DNA of 64,000 nt, from the NCBI GenBank assembly GCA_002695005.1, contig NZNT01000015.1:124001-188000 (forward strand), read 5' to 3'. This DNA is from Maritimibacter sp. Lineage in GTDB: Bacteria > Pseudomonadota > Alphaproteobacteria > Rhodobacterales > Rhodobacteraceae. Below are positions 1 to 7,949 of this stretch, piece after piece. Position 1 is the first letter of the stretch, and each line of letters opens with the position of its first letter. Under the pieces are notes generated by a model. It worked only from the letters and a program-made list of their open reading frames with translations, made no database searches and was not told the origin of the DNA. The position numbers were made by a program, and so were the translations under genes.

Positions 1-78
1 TGGGTGCCGGTGCAATCGTCGCGCGCAACGATGCGGCGCGGGTTTTGAACGCGGCGTGCCCCAGTCGGTCGAGGGACC
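1..78 (+). other. Unresolved 3' edge of an upstream gene
   Basis: The window opens inside or just after another gene. One frame reads GAGAIVARND near its start, which resembles a left-handed beta-helix (hexapeptide) acyltransferase tail, but this frame stays open far into the next gene. Another frame stops with TGA at 46-48, at a normal distance from the glycosyltransferase start at 79. With fewer than 80 bases I cannot tell which frame is coding. Confidence 0.25.
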
Positions 79-1059
79 ATGTCCGCGCTTTTTTCCGTCG
101 TCACGCCCGCTTACAACCGGGCTGGCCTCATCGAAGAGACGCTCGAAAGCGTCTGGCGTCAGGACCATCGGCCGGTGGAGCATATCGTCGTGGACGATGG
201 GTCATCCGACGCGACGGTGCAGGTGGTGCGCGACTGGATCGCGGGCCTTTCCGGGCGCGACGGGTTCGATCCGGACAGCTATCGTGTGCGGCTTATCGAG
301 CAGGAGAACGCCGGCGCGAGCGTCGCGCGCAACACCGGGCTCGAGGCGGTGACGGGCGACTACGTCTATTTCCTCGATTCCGACGACCAGATGGAGGCCG
401 GCACGCTTGCGGCCCTCACTGAAGCCTACTCTGATGGCGCAGATATGGTCTTTGCCGGGTTTCGGCGCTTCGATGAGGCGACCGGGGAGATAATCATGGA
501 GCAGATCCCGGACCCCTCCCTGCGCCTCGTCCATCGCACTATGATCGGGCGGCTTTGGGGCAACGCGGGGCGCATCAGTCTTACCACAGCCTTTGCGCGC
601 GAGATCGGACCTTGGGATGCGACGTTTGCGCTGTTCGAGGACCGCGAATACAGCGAACGCGCCGTGATGATGGCGCAGCGGCTGGCGATCCTGCCGCGCT
701 CGCTCGTGCGGGTGCGCACCGGGGCGGGGCCACGCCAGAACGATGCCCTGCGCAGCAAACGCGGCCGCCGTTTTCGCGTCGCCGCGGAAGAGAAGCTGGC
801 CGAGCGTGCCCGGGCGCGAAACGACGTGACGCGCGCGGATTGGGGCGCCTTCCGCTCGCGTCTCTACGCGCTGTCCTTCCGGTCTTTTGCGCAGGGGTGG
901 CTTGGGCACGGACGGCGGGCCCGGGCGCTGGCCGATAGTATCGACGCGCCGCTCGACCGCCAGGGGCGTCTTCGACGCCTCGCGGCTCGTGGCGGCGTGG
1001 CGGGTGGGGCCGCCTACGTCGGTCTCGGGTGGCTCAAGAACCGATTGCGGGGGAGGTGA
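79..1059 (+). CDS. Family 2 glycosyltransferase
   Basis: A 326-residue GT-A fold glycosyltransferase, expected to move a sugar from a nucleotide-sugar donor to a cell-surface glycan in the cytoplasm or at the inner membrane face. The N-terminus has the family signature: SVVTPAYNRAGLIEETLESV (residues 6-25), DDGSSD (39-44) for nucleotide binding, NAGASVARNTGL (77-88), and DSDD (100-103) as the DxD-type metal site. E187-D188 lies where the catalytic acidic pair is usual. No membrane segment is visible. The ATG at 79 follows a GAGGGA ribosome site. The acceptor and donor cannot be inferred; the position at the window edge may mean it belongs to a polysaccharide cluster to the left. Confidence 0.85.
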   Translation: MSALFSVVTPAYNRAGLIEETLESVWRQDHRPVEHIVVDDGSSDATVQVVRDWIAGLSGRDGFDPDSYRVRLIEQENAGASVARNTGLEAVTGDYVYFLDSDDQMEAGTLAALTEAYSDGADMVFAGFRRFDEATGEIIMEQIPDPSLRLVHRTMIGRLWGNAGRISLTTAFAREIGPWDATFALFEDREYSERAVMMAQRLAILPRSLVRVRTGAGPRQNDALRSKRGRRFRVAAEEKLAERARARNDVTRADWGAFRSRLYALSFRSFAQGWLGHGRRARALADSIDAPLDRQGRLRRLAARGGVAGGAAYVGLGWLKNRLRGR

Positions 1060-1138
1060 GCGGGTTCTTTTTGAGAACCGATCCGCGAACTGTCGCGTAA
1101 AACCCACCTCACGCCAGCCGAAAGCCAGCAAGAGACCC

Positions 1139-2380
1139 ATGATCAAAGACGCCTACACGTCCCTCGCCGGGGAGCCGGAATACGACCACGAAGCTTCCAA
1201 CGGGCTGAAGCACGTCGCCTCGCTCACGATGACGAAACTCGCGGACGGGCTGATCAATCCCAAGCTGGTGCTCGCCTTCCTGCTGAATGCGCTCGGCGCT
1301 TCCGGTGCATTCGTCTCGGCGCTTGTGCCGCTTCGCGAAGCGGGTGCGCTCCTGCCGCAGGTTTTCCTCGCCCACCGGCTCGACCAGATGCGCGCGCGGC
1401 GCTGGATGTGGGTCGCGGGCAGCGTGGGTCAGGGCGTCGCCGCAGCCGCCATCGCGATCGCTGCCCTGACGCTGGAGGGCGCGGCGGCCGGCTGGGCCTT
1501 CGTCGGCGGCGTCGCGCTCTTGGCGCTCAGCCGGGCTGCGGCGTCGGTCAGCTACAAGGACATCCTCGGGCGCACGGTAGGCAAACGACGGCGCGGGTCC
1601 GTCACAGGGCTCGCGGGTTCGGTCGCCTCTGCGGGCGTGGCGGTTTTCGCGTTGCTGCTGGTCCTGGGTTGGCTCGACGGCACGGCCGCACTCGCCATTG
1701 CGGTCGCCCTCTCTGCCGTTCTCTGGTTCGCGGCTGCGGCGCTGTTTTCCACGCTGAAAGAGGCGCCCGCAGAACCGGGCCAGGGCGGCGAAGCGTTGCG
1801 GCCCTGGAAGGTCTTGCGAAGTGACCCGGTCTTCGCGCGGTTCGTCGTGGCGCGCGGTTTTCTGACCGCCACCGCGCTCGCCCCGCCGTACCTCGTGCTT
1901 CTGTCGGGAGAATCTGACAGCGGTCTGGGGCAACTCGGCGCACTGGTGATTGCCTCCGCTGCTGCGTCCTTTTTGTCCTCCTACGCCTGGGGCCGGTTCT
2001 CCGACCGGTCCTCGCGCCGCGTGCTGATCGCGGCGGGAGTGCTGGGTGCCACTGCCATGGCGGCGGCCGTGGGCCTCAAGCTCGCGGGCCTCGCCGCGGC
2101 GATCTGGGCGATGCCGGTGGCGCTCTTCGTCCTGATGATCGCCCACCACGGGGTGCGTCAGGGGCGCTCCACTTACCTCGTCGATCTCGCGACGGACGAC
2201 ACGCGCGCCGCCTATGCCGCGACGGCCAACACGTTCATCGGCGGGCTTCTGCTGATCTCTGGCGCCTTCGGCGGAGCCCTGTCTTTCATCGGTCCAGCGG
2301 CTGCGCTGACAGGCTTCGGGGCCATGGCGCTCGTGGGAGCGGGCGTGGCATTTGGGCTGAAGGAAGCCGAGCACGGCTGA
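1139..2380 (+). CDS. MFS transporter
   Basis: A predicted 413-residue inner-membrane secondary transporter of the major facilitator superfamily. It has about twelve hydrophobic segments, an Arg-rich loop after the first pairs of helices, and WGRFSDRSSRRVLI near residue 283, which matches the G-x-x-x-D-R-x-G/S-R-R loop typical of MFS proteins. The first 40 residues are hydrophilic. I chose the ATG at 1139 because the frame upstream of it runs back into the glycosyltransferase and does not read like protein. The substrate is unknown. It may be cotranscribed with the hydrolases that follow, about 70 bases downstream. Confidence 0.8.
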   Translation: MIKDAYTSLAGEPEYDHEASNGLKHVASLTMTKLADGLINPKLVLAFLLNALGASGAFVSALVPLREAGALLPQVFLAHRLDQMRARRWMWVAGSVGQGVAAAAIAIAALTLEGAAAGWAFVGGVALLALSRAAASVSYKDILGRTVGKRRRGSVTGLAGSVASAGVAVFALLLVLGWLDGTAALAIAVALSAVLWFAAAALFSTLKEAPAEPGQGGEALRPWKVLRSDPVFARFVVARGFLTATALAPPYLVLLSGESDSGLGQLGALVIASAAASFLSSYAWGRFSDRSSRRVLIAAGVLGATAMAAAVGLKLAGLAAAIWAMPVALFVLMIAHHGVRQGRSTYLVDLATDDTRAAYAATANTFIGGLLLISGAFGGALSFIGPAAALTGFGAMALVGAGVAFGLKEAEHG

Positions 2381-2449
2381 CCCCCTTTCCAACCCGCGAC
2401 CGGTGTTGCAGGATCGCGCGCAAACGACAGGGACAAAGGGGCAGCACGC

Positions 2450-3193
2450 GTGAGCGAGCCAAGCTATCACGAGACCGCCGAAGGGCGGCGCATCGCGTTT
2501 CACAAGACGGACGGAAAAGGGCCGGGGGTCATCTTCCTCGGGGGCTTCAAGTCGGACATGGAGGGCACCAAGGCCATCGCGCTCGAGGACTGGGCCAAGG
2601 CCAACGGGCGCGCGTTCCTGCGCTTCGATTACTCGGGCCACGGGCAGAGCTCGGGCGAATTCGTCGACGGCTGCATCGGTGACTGGGCGGCGGATGCACG
2701 TTCTGTGATCGCGGCCGAAACGACGGGGCCGCAGGTGTTCGTCGGTTCGTCCATGGGCGGCTGGATCACCGCGATCCTGACCCGCGAAATCAAGGAAAAG
2801 TTCGCAGGGTTCGTCGGCGTCGCCGCAGCGCCGGATTTCACCGAGGACAGCATGTGGCGCGACTTCTCGGATTTCGAGAAGGCCAAGCTGAACCGCGATG
2901 GCCTGGTGCTCCTCCCCTCGGAGTACGGCGACCCCTATCCGATCACCAAGCGGCTGATCGAAGACGGGCGCGAGCAACTGGTGCTGCGCCGCCCGCTGCC
3001 GATGAAGTTCCCGGTCCGGCTGTTGCAAGGCACGGCGGATGCCGATGTGGAGCGCGACGTGGCGCTCAACCTGCTCGACCATATCGACGGTGAGGACGTG
3101 CGCCTGACCTTCGTCAAAGGGGCCGAACACCGGTTTTCCGACCCTGCAGCCCTCGCGCTCCTTCTGCGCACGGTCGAAGAGGTCATCGGATGA
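2450..3193 (+). CDS. Alpha/beta hydrolase (ABHD10-like)
   Basis: A 247-residue cytoplasmic serine hydrolase. Visible motifs are the oxyanion loop FLGGFKSDMEGTKA (29-42), the DYSGHGQSSG segment (60-69), the nucleophile elbow GSSMGG with Ser101, a candidate acid in the ADADVERD region, and a catalytic His in GAEHRFSD near the end. The order and length fit bacterial relatives of ABHD10-type thioesterase/acyl-glucuronidase. The start is GTG at 2450 behind an AAAGGGG ribosome site. Its stop codon overlaps the ATG of the next gene, another alpha/beta hydrolase, so the two are translationally coupled. The substrate is not known; an ester or thioester is likely. Confidence 0.82.
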   Translation: MSEPSYHETAEGRRIAFHKTDGKGPGVIFLGGFKSDMEGTKAIALEDWAKANGRAFLRFDYSGHGQSSGEFVDGCIGDWAADARSVIAAETTGPQVFVGSSMGGWITAILTREIKEKFAGFVGVAAAPDFTEDSMWRDFSDFEKAKLNRDGLVLLPSEYGDPYPITKRLIEDGREQLVLRRPLPMKFPVRLLQGTADADVERDVALNLLDHIDGEDVRLTFVKGAEHRFSDPAALALLLRTVEEVIG

Positions 3194-3900
3194 AGGACGC
3201 GGTCTTGCTGGTGCCCGGCATGATGTCGGACGCGCGGGTGTTCGGCCCGCAGATCGAAACGCTCTCGCGCAGCCATGCGGTCACGGTCGCCAACGTCTCT
3301 GACGCCCACTCGATCCGCGAGATGGCCGCAGACATCCTGTTCCAGGCGCCCTCGCGCTTCGCGCTCTGCGGGCACGCGATGGGCGGTGTCGTCGCGATGG
3401 AGATCCTGCGGCGCGTGCCGGAACGTGTGACGCGGCTCTGCCTTATCTCCACGACTCCGCTGCCTGAAACGCCCGAACAGGCGGTCTGGCGCGAACCCCA
3501 GATCGTCAAGGCTCAGGCGGGGCGGTTGGAGGAGGCGATGGCCGACACCCTCGCCCCGGACAATTTCGCGCCGGGGCCCAGCCGGGGCCGGGTGATCGAG
3601 ACGATGCAGGCCATGGCGCGCGCCCATGGCTCGGAAGTGTTCGTGCGCCAATCGCGCGCGATGCAGCGCCGTCCGGACGCACAGAAGGCCCTGCGCAGCC
3701 TCAAGATGCCGTCGCTCGTGCTCTGCGGCGAACACGATCAGATCACCCCGGTCAAACGCCACACGTTCATGGCCGAACTCATACCCTATGCAGAACTCGC
3801 GATCATCGAGGATGCGGGGCACGTGCCGATGTTGGAAACACCGGAAAAAGCCACGCTCGCGATGCAAGCGTGGCTCGATCTTCCGATGGTCCTGAAGTAG
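3190..3900 (+). CDS. Alpha/beta hydrolase-fold protein lacking the nucleophilic Ser
   Basis: A 236-residue protein with a complete alpha/beta hydrolase layout: LLVPGMMSDARVF oxyanion region (6-18), elbow CGHAMGG (60-66), acid in CGEHDQITP (Asp183), and His in DAGHVPML (His211). The usual elbow is GHSMGG; here the nucleophile position, residue 63 (codon 3376-3378, GCG), is Ala. Asp183 and His211 remain. The protein may be a non-catalytic member, use another chemistry, or carry a recent TCG-to-GCG change. It overlaps the upstream hydrolase by four bases (ATGA), suggesting coupled expression. It lies tail to tail with the PHA depolymerase. Confidence 0.8.
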   Translation: MKDAVLLVPGMMSDARVFGPQIETLSRSHAVTVANVSDAHSIREMAADILFQAPSRFALCGHAMGGVVAMEILRRVPERVTRLCLISTTPLPETPEQAVWREPQIVKAQAGRLEEAMADTLAPDNFAPGPSRGRVIETMQAMARAHGSEVFVRQSRAMQRRPDAQKALRSLKMPSLVLCGEHDQITPVKRHTFMAELIPYAELAIIEDAGHVPMLETPEKATLAMQAWLDLPMVLK

Positions 3901-3905
3901 GGCGG

Positions 3906-3926
3906 GGGCCGCCGCTGCGGCGGCCC
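3906..3926. terminator. GC-rich hairpin between convergent genes
   Basis: A perfect 9-bp stem (GGGCCGCCG / CGGCGGCCC) with a three-base loop sits in the 34-base gap between the hydrolase and the end of phaZ. There is no T-run on either side, so it is at best a weak or bidirectional terminator. Confidence 0.4.
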
Positions 3927-3934
3927 GATCCGGC

Positions 3935-5260
3935 TCAGACGGCCTTCAGATTCGGCGTCTTTGCAGCGTCAGGCTTGGCGGTCGCACCGGATTTCTTCGT
4001 CTTTTTCTTCTTGGCCTGCTCAGCGTGTTCGCCTGCATGTTCGTCCATGAAGTTCAGCACGAAGGGCCGGATGTTGTTGCGCCACGACTTGCCGGCAAAG
4101 ATGCCATAGTGGCCCGCGCCATCTTCGAGATGGTGGTTCTTCTTCTCCTCGGGCAGGCCGGTAAGGAGCGGCAGCGCCGCCTTGCACTGGCCGGGTGCCG
4201 AGATGTCGTCGTTGGACCCTTCGACCGTCATCACCGCCACGTTGGTGATTGCGCCGATGTCGATCTGGTGTCCGTCCACCACGAATTCGTTTTTGGCGAT
4301 CTCGCGTTCCTTGAAGATGCGCTCGACCGTCGAGAGATAGAACTCGGCGGTCATGTCCATGACGGCGAGGTATTCGTCGTAGAACTTGTTGTGCTTGTCG
4401 TGATCGCCCGCTTCGCCGCGGGCAACCGCCATGACCTGATCCGAAAACGCCTTGCCGTGCTTGTCGGCATTCATCGCCATGAAGGAGGACAGTTGCAGAA
4501 GGCCCGGATAGACCAGCCGCCCGGCGCCCGCGTATTTGAAGCCGACGCGCTGGATTGCGGTTTCCTCAAGATACCCCATCGTGACTCGGTTGCCGAAGTC
4601 GGTGACATCCGTCGCGTTCGCGTCCGGGTCGATCGGCCCGCCGATGAGGGTCAGGGTCTGCGGTTGCGCTTCGGGGTCGAGCTGGGCGAGGTATGCGGTC
4701 GCGGCCAGCACCAGCGGCGCGGGCTGACAGACGGCGACCACGTTGATGTCGGGGCCGAGCTCACGCATGAACTCGGTCACGTAACTCGTGTAGTCCTCGA
4801 TATCGAACTTGCCCTTGGACACCGGAATGTCGCGCGCGTTGTGCCAGTCGGTGATGTAGACCTCGGCATCGGGCAGGAGCGAGGCGACGGTGGACCGCAG
4901 GAGCGTCGCGTAATGGCCCGACATGGGCGCGACGAGGAAGATGCGCCGGTCCTTGGGCTTGCGGCCCTGCACATTGAAATGCACCAGATCGCCGAACGGG
5001 CGTTCCACCACCTTCTCGACCGAAACGACATGATCGCGTCCGTCATCGCCTACGACCGAGTAGATACCCCAGTCGGGCTTGGCGACCATGCGCGCGAAGC
5101 TGCGCTCGGTGACTTCGCCCCAGGCCGAGAGCCAGTTGAAAAACGGGTTCGGGGTCAGGGCCACGGCGGGTGAATCGCCGATGGCTTTGGCGGTCGCGCC
5201 CAGCCATTGGTTCGTGTTTCGAACCGTTTCCATAACATCGTACGTGGCAAGGTAACGCAT
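3935..5260 (-). CDS. phaZ: Intracellular polyhydroxyalkanoate depolymerase
   Basis: A 441-residue PHA depolymerase that breaks down stored polyhydroxybutyrate on granules. The start MRYLATYDVMETVRNTNQWL is typical of the family; I place it at 5260, behind a GAAAGG-type ribosome site, and reject an open extension to 5416 that runs toward phaC. The catalytic nucleophile is the Cys of VCQPAP (Cys178), as in Ralstonia-type PhaZ enzymes that use Cys rather than Ser. Candidate partners are Asp351/352 (GSNDDIS) and His384 (GAGHYGIF). The C-terminus is Lys-rich (KKKKTKK), possibly a granule contact. It is divergent from phaC, sharing a 109-base control region with a PhaR-like site. Confidence 0.93.
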   Translation of the reverse strand: MRYLATYDVMETVRNTNQWLGATAKAIGDSPAVALTPNPFFNWLSAWGEVTERSFARMVAKPDWGIYSVVGDDGRDHVVSVEKVVERPFGDLVHFNVQGRKPKDRRIFLVAPMSGHYATLLRSTVASLLPDAEVYITDWHNARDIPVSKGKFDIEDYTSYVTEFMRELGPDINVVAVCQPAPLVLAATAYLAQLDPEAQPQTLTLIGGPIDPDANATDVTDFGNRVTMGYLEETAIQRVGFKYAGAGRLVYPGLLQLSSFMAMNADKHGKAFSDQVMAVARGEAGDHDKHNKFYDEYLAVMDMTAEFYLSTVERIFKEREIAKNEFVVDGHQIDIGAITNVAVMTVEGSNDDISAPGQCKAALPLLTGLPEEKKNHHLEDGAGHYGIFAGKSWRNNIRPFVLNFMDEHAGEHAEQAKKKKTKKSGATAKPDAAKTPNLKAV

Positions 5261-5330
5261 CGTAAGCCTTTCGGTTGCTTCGTGCAGCCCACGTCCGTTA
5301 CCCTCGGAGACCGAAGGATGCACGGCGGAT

Positions 5331-5348
5331 TGCTGCACGTGCACAAAA
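5331..5348. promoter_or_regulatory. PhaR-like site in the phaZ-phaC divergent region
   Basis: The sequence TGCTGCACGTGCACAAAA closely matches one arm of the phaP operator (TGCTGCAGTGCAGAAAA) and contains the palindrome TGCACGTGCA (5334-5343). It lies 22 bases before the phaC start and about 70 bases before that of phaZ, so one bound repressor could affect both genes. The match is by eye and not exact. Confidence 0.5.
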
Positions 5349-5369
5349 AGATAAGGCGGAAGTGTTCCC

Positions 5370-7166
5370 ATGGCAACTGACGAAGTCAATTCCAAGGAAA
5401 GCAGCGAGAAACTCACGGAAAACCTGGGTCGGATCGAGGAGCTGTCGGAGCGCTTCGCTGCTGCACTTGCAAAGAAACAGCCGATTCGACCGTCGCTTCA
5501 GGGTCCGGGGCAGGACTTCTATATGAAGACCATGGGCGCCTACTGGTCCGAAATGATGGAAAACCCCGGCAAGATGCTGGAAAATCAGGTCGAATACTGG
5601 GGCCGCACGTTGCGCCATGCGGTCGAAGCGCAGCAGGCGATGTTGACGCAGGGCACGACGCCCGAGGACCACACGCCCAAGGACCCGCGCTTTCGCAACC
5701 CGCTGTGGGACACGCATCCATATTTCAATTACCTCAAGCAGCAGTATCTCATCACCTCCGAGGCGATGAACGAGGCGGTCGAAGGGCTGGAGGGTCTGGA
5801 TGACAGCGACCGGCGCCGGGTCACCTTCTTCACGCAACAGATCGTCGACCTGATGTCGCCGACGAACTTCCTCGCCACGAACCCCGACGCGCTTGAGCGC
5901 GCGGTTGAGACCGAGGGGCAGTCGCTTGTCGACGGGCTGGAGAACATGATCCGCGATCTCGAACGCCACGACGGCGAACTGGTCGTGACGCTCAGCGATC
6001 CCGACGCTTTCAAGGTGGGCGAGAACCTGGGCACCGCCGAAGGCAACGTCGTCTTCCGCAACCGGATGATGGAGCTCATCCAGTACAAGCCGACGACCGA
6101 GAAGGTGTATTCGCGCCCGCTCCTCATCTTCCCGCCGTGGATCAACAAGTTCTACATCCTCGACCTCAAGCCCGAGAACAGCCTGATCCGCTGGATCGTG
6201 GATCAGGGCTTCACGCTCTACGTCGTGTCCTGGATCAATCCGGACGAATCCTATGCCGACGTGGGGATGGAGGACTACGTCGAAGAGGGGTTCTTCACGG
6301 CCATCGACGAAGTCCGCGCCATGACCGGGCAGGACAAGATCAACGTGATCGGCTACTGCATCGCCGGCACCACGCTCGCGCTCACCCTGTCGCTTCTGAA
6401 ACAGCGCGGCGAAGACAAGATCAACTCGGCCACCTTCTTTACCGCGCTGACGGATTTTTCGGACCGGGGCGAGGTGGGCGTGTTCCTCGACGACGATTTC
6501 GTCGACGGGATCGAAGCCGAGGTCGAAGAGACGGGCATTCTGCCCTCGCTCTACATGTCGCGCACCTTCAGCTACCTGCGCTCGCGTGATCTGGTCTACG
6601 GTCCGGCGATCAAGTCGTACATGATGGGTGCGGCGCCGCCCGCGTTCGACCTGCTTTACTGGAATGGCGACAGCACGAACCTTCCGGGCCGTATGGCAAC
6701 GCAATACCTGCGCGGCCTGTGCCAGCGCGACGAGTTCGCGGGCGAGGGGAAGGGCTTTCCCATTCTCGGCACCCGCGCGCGGATCGAAGAGGTGGAGGTT
6801 CCGATATGCGCAATCGCCTGCGAGACAGATCACATCGCGGCGTGGAAAAGCTCTTACCGCGGGATGCGCAAGATGGGATCGAAGGACAAGACCTTCATCC
6901 TGTCCGAGTCCGGCCATATCGCGGGCATCGTGAACCCCCCGTCCAAGAAGAAGTATGGCCACTACACCAACGAAGACTGGCCGGAAGCGCCCGAGGACTG
7001 GCTCGAGGCTGCCGACAAGCATGAGGGCACTTGGTGGCACCGCTGGGGCAAGTGGCTCGCGAAGCGTTCCGGCAAGAAGATCGAGGCGCGTGAGGTGGGC
7101 GATTCGGATCATCCGCCGCTCGAAAAAGCACCCGGAACCTATGTCGTCGCGTCGCCAAAGGTCTGA
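5370..7166 (+). CDS. phaC: Class I poly(3-hydroxyalkanoate) synthase
   Basis: A 598-residue PHA synthase that polymerises (R)-3-hydroxyacyl-CoA into storage polyester at the granule surface. The lipase-like box GYCIAG puts the catalytic Cys at residue 330; ETDHIA and SGHIAGIVNPP near the C-terminus hold the Asp and His. PRFRNPLWDTHPYFNYLKQQY and KPTTEKVYSRPLLIFPPWINKFYI are class I landmarks. No PhaE or PhaR subunit of class III/IV type is present, in line with class I. ATG at 5370 follows AAGGCGGAAG. The phasin and repressor genes follow on the same strand, and the depolymerase is divergent. Confidence 0.96.
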   Translation: MATDEVNSKESSEKLTENLGRIEELSERFAAALAKKQPIRPSLQGPGQDFYMKTMGAYWSEMMENPGKMLENQVEYWGRTLRHAVEAQQAMLTQGTTPEDHTPKDPRFRNPLWDTHPYFNYLKQQYLITSEAMNEAVEGLEGLDDSDRRRVTFFTQQIVDLMSPTNFLATNPDALERAVETEGQSLVDGLENMIRDLERHDGELVVTLSDPDAFKVGENLGTAEGNVVFRNRMMELIQYKPTTEKVYSRPLLIFPPWINKFYILDLKPENSLIRWIVDQGFTLYVVSWINPDESYADVGMEDYVEEGFFTAIDEVRAMTGQDKINVIGYCIAGTTLALTLSLLKQRGEDKINSATFFTALTDFSDRGEVGVFLDDDFVDGIEAEVEETGILPSLYMSRTFSYLRSRDLVYGPAIKSYMMGAAPPAFDLLYWNGDSTNLPGRMATQYLRGLCQRDEFAGEGKGFPILGTRARIEEVEVPICAIACETDHIAAWKSSYRGMRKMGSKDKTFILSESGHIAGIVNPPSKKKYGHYTNEDWPEAPEDWLEAADKHEGTWWHRWGKWLAKRSGKKIEAREVGDSDHPPLEKAPGTYVVASPKV

Positions 7167-7201
7167 TTTTCCCGGCTTTTGACGTTTGGTCACCCTTTTT
7201 A

Positions 7202-7243
7202 TGCTGCAGTGCAGAAAAAGGGTTGATTTTCTGCACTGCAGCA
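7202..7243. promoter_or_regulatory. Perfect 17-bp inverted repeat, probable PhaR operator of phaP
   Basis: Left arm 7202-7218 (TGCTGCAGTGCAGAAAA) and right arm 7227-7243 are exact reverse complements separated by eight bases. PhaR repressors are known to bind CTGC/GCAG-rich inverted repeats before phasin genes in Rhodobacter and Paracoccus. The right arm reads TTTTCTGCACTGCAGCA, and the same TTTTCTGCAC word recurs before phaR. The site overlaps the predicted phaP promoter. Confidence 0.75.
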
Positions 7244-7251
7244 CGCATATT
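7223..7251 (+). promoter_or_regulatory. Predicted phaP promoter
   Basis: TTGATT (7223-7228) and CATATT (7246-7251) are spaced by 17 bases and would give a start shortly before the ribosome site. The right arm of the inverted repeat fills the space between them, so a bound repressor would block RNA polymerase. This is a prediction by eye. Confidence 0.45.
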
Positions 7252-7310
7252 CTTTGCACACGCAGAAATTCACCCCCGGGCAGTTCCGGGGAAGATCAGG
7301 AGATACCACA

Positions 7311-7754
7311 ATGGCCAAGACCACAACCGACTACAGCAAGATGATGCAGGACATGATGGGTTCGTTCCCGATGGACATGTCGGCCTTTGAAGGCGCGATG
7401 AAATCCTCCGCCGCCCTCGGCGAGAAGATGACCAAAGTCGCCCTCGAAGCCGCTGACAAGTCGACCGAGATTTCGACTGCCTGGACCAAGTCGACCCTGT
7501 CGAAAATGGGCGAGATGACGTCCACGAAAGACGATCCTGCCGACTACACCAAAGCGATGACCGACTTCGCCTCCGCTCAGGCCGAGTCCGCTGCCGAGCA
7601 CATGTCGGCCTACGCCGAGATCGCCAAGAAAGTCCAGATGGACACCGTCGAGCTGATGCTCGCCGCTGGCAAGGACATGGGCGAAGAAGCCACCGCCGCC
7701 GTCAAGAAAGCCACGGACGACGTGACGAAGGCGACGAAAGCCGCCGCGAAGTAA
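7311..7754 (+). CDS. phaP: Phasin
   Basis: A 147-residue helical, Ala/Lys/Met-rich granule coat protein. It starts MAKTTTDYSKMMQDMM at the ATG at 7311, behind a CAGGAGA ribosome site, and carries long amphipathic segments such as DFASAQAESAAEHMSAYAEI. The C-terminus is the Lys/Ala-rich tail (VKKATDDVTKATKAAAK) typical of alphaproteobacterial phasins. Phasins coat PHA granules and limit their size. The inverted repeat upstream and the repressor gene downstream indicate control by PhaR, with free repressor released when it binds nascent polymer, as established for this family. A strong terminator follows. Confidence 0.92.
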   Translation: MAKTTTDYSKMMQDMMGSFPMDMSAFEGAMKSSAALGEKMTKVALEAADKSTEISTAWTKSTLSKMGEMTSTKDDPADYTKAMTDFASAQAESAAEHMSAYAEIAKKVQMDTVELMLAAGKDMGEEATAAVKKATDDVTKATKAAAK

Positions 7755-7799
7755 GGATTTCTTGGTCGGCGACCTCCTCCCCGCCGACGAGAACACCCT

Positions 7800-7826
7800 G
7801 GCGGGCCCGACGGGCCCGCCTTTTTT
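7800..7826 (+). terminator. Rho-independent terminator after phaP
   Basis: GGCGGGCCCG and CGGGCCCGCC flank a single A and are followed at once by six T residues. It sits 46 bases after the phaP stop and separates phaP from phaR. Confidence 0.85.
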
Positions 7827-7877
7827 GTGCGCCAAGGCCTGTGAAAGCGGCGCGACAGCGTGACCCCCTTGCTTTTC

Positions 7878-7920
7878 TTTTCTGCACTGGCGTAGGCTTT
7901 TTTCTGCACCGCCGCAGTGC
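7878..7920. promoter_or_regulatory. Two PhaR-type half-sites before phaR
   Basis: TTTTCTGCAC occurs at 7878-7887 and again at 7900-7909, the second continuing into CTGC-N6-GCAG (7904-7917) and GCAC/GTGC dyads. The first copy extends as TTTTCTGCACTG, identical to the start of the right arm of the phaP operator. The position 30-70 bases before the phaR start suggests autoregulation. Confidence 0.6.
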
Positions 7921-7949
7921 GGGCACATCTAATACGTTGGGAGGACCTC

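Noticed and set aside
45-422. A possible hexapeptide acyltransferase continuing over the glycosyltransferase
   Set aside because: Beyond the first 15 codons the frame becomes Arg-rich and non-native, while the glycosyltransferase frame shows strong motifs.
1109-3130. A 2-kb open frame on the minus strand opposite the MFS and hydrolase genes
   Set aside because: The translation is His/Arg-rich without motifs, and the plus strand has clear family proteins; high GC alone explains the lack of stops.
5261-5416. An N-terminal extension of PhaZ
   Set aside because: It would overlap the phaC start and the PhaR-like site, and family members begin with MRYLATYD-like residues, which follow a ribosome site at 5260.
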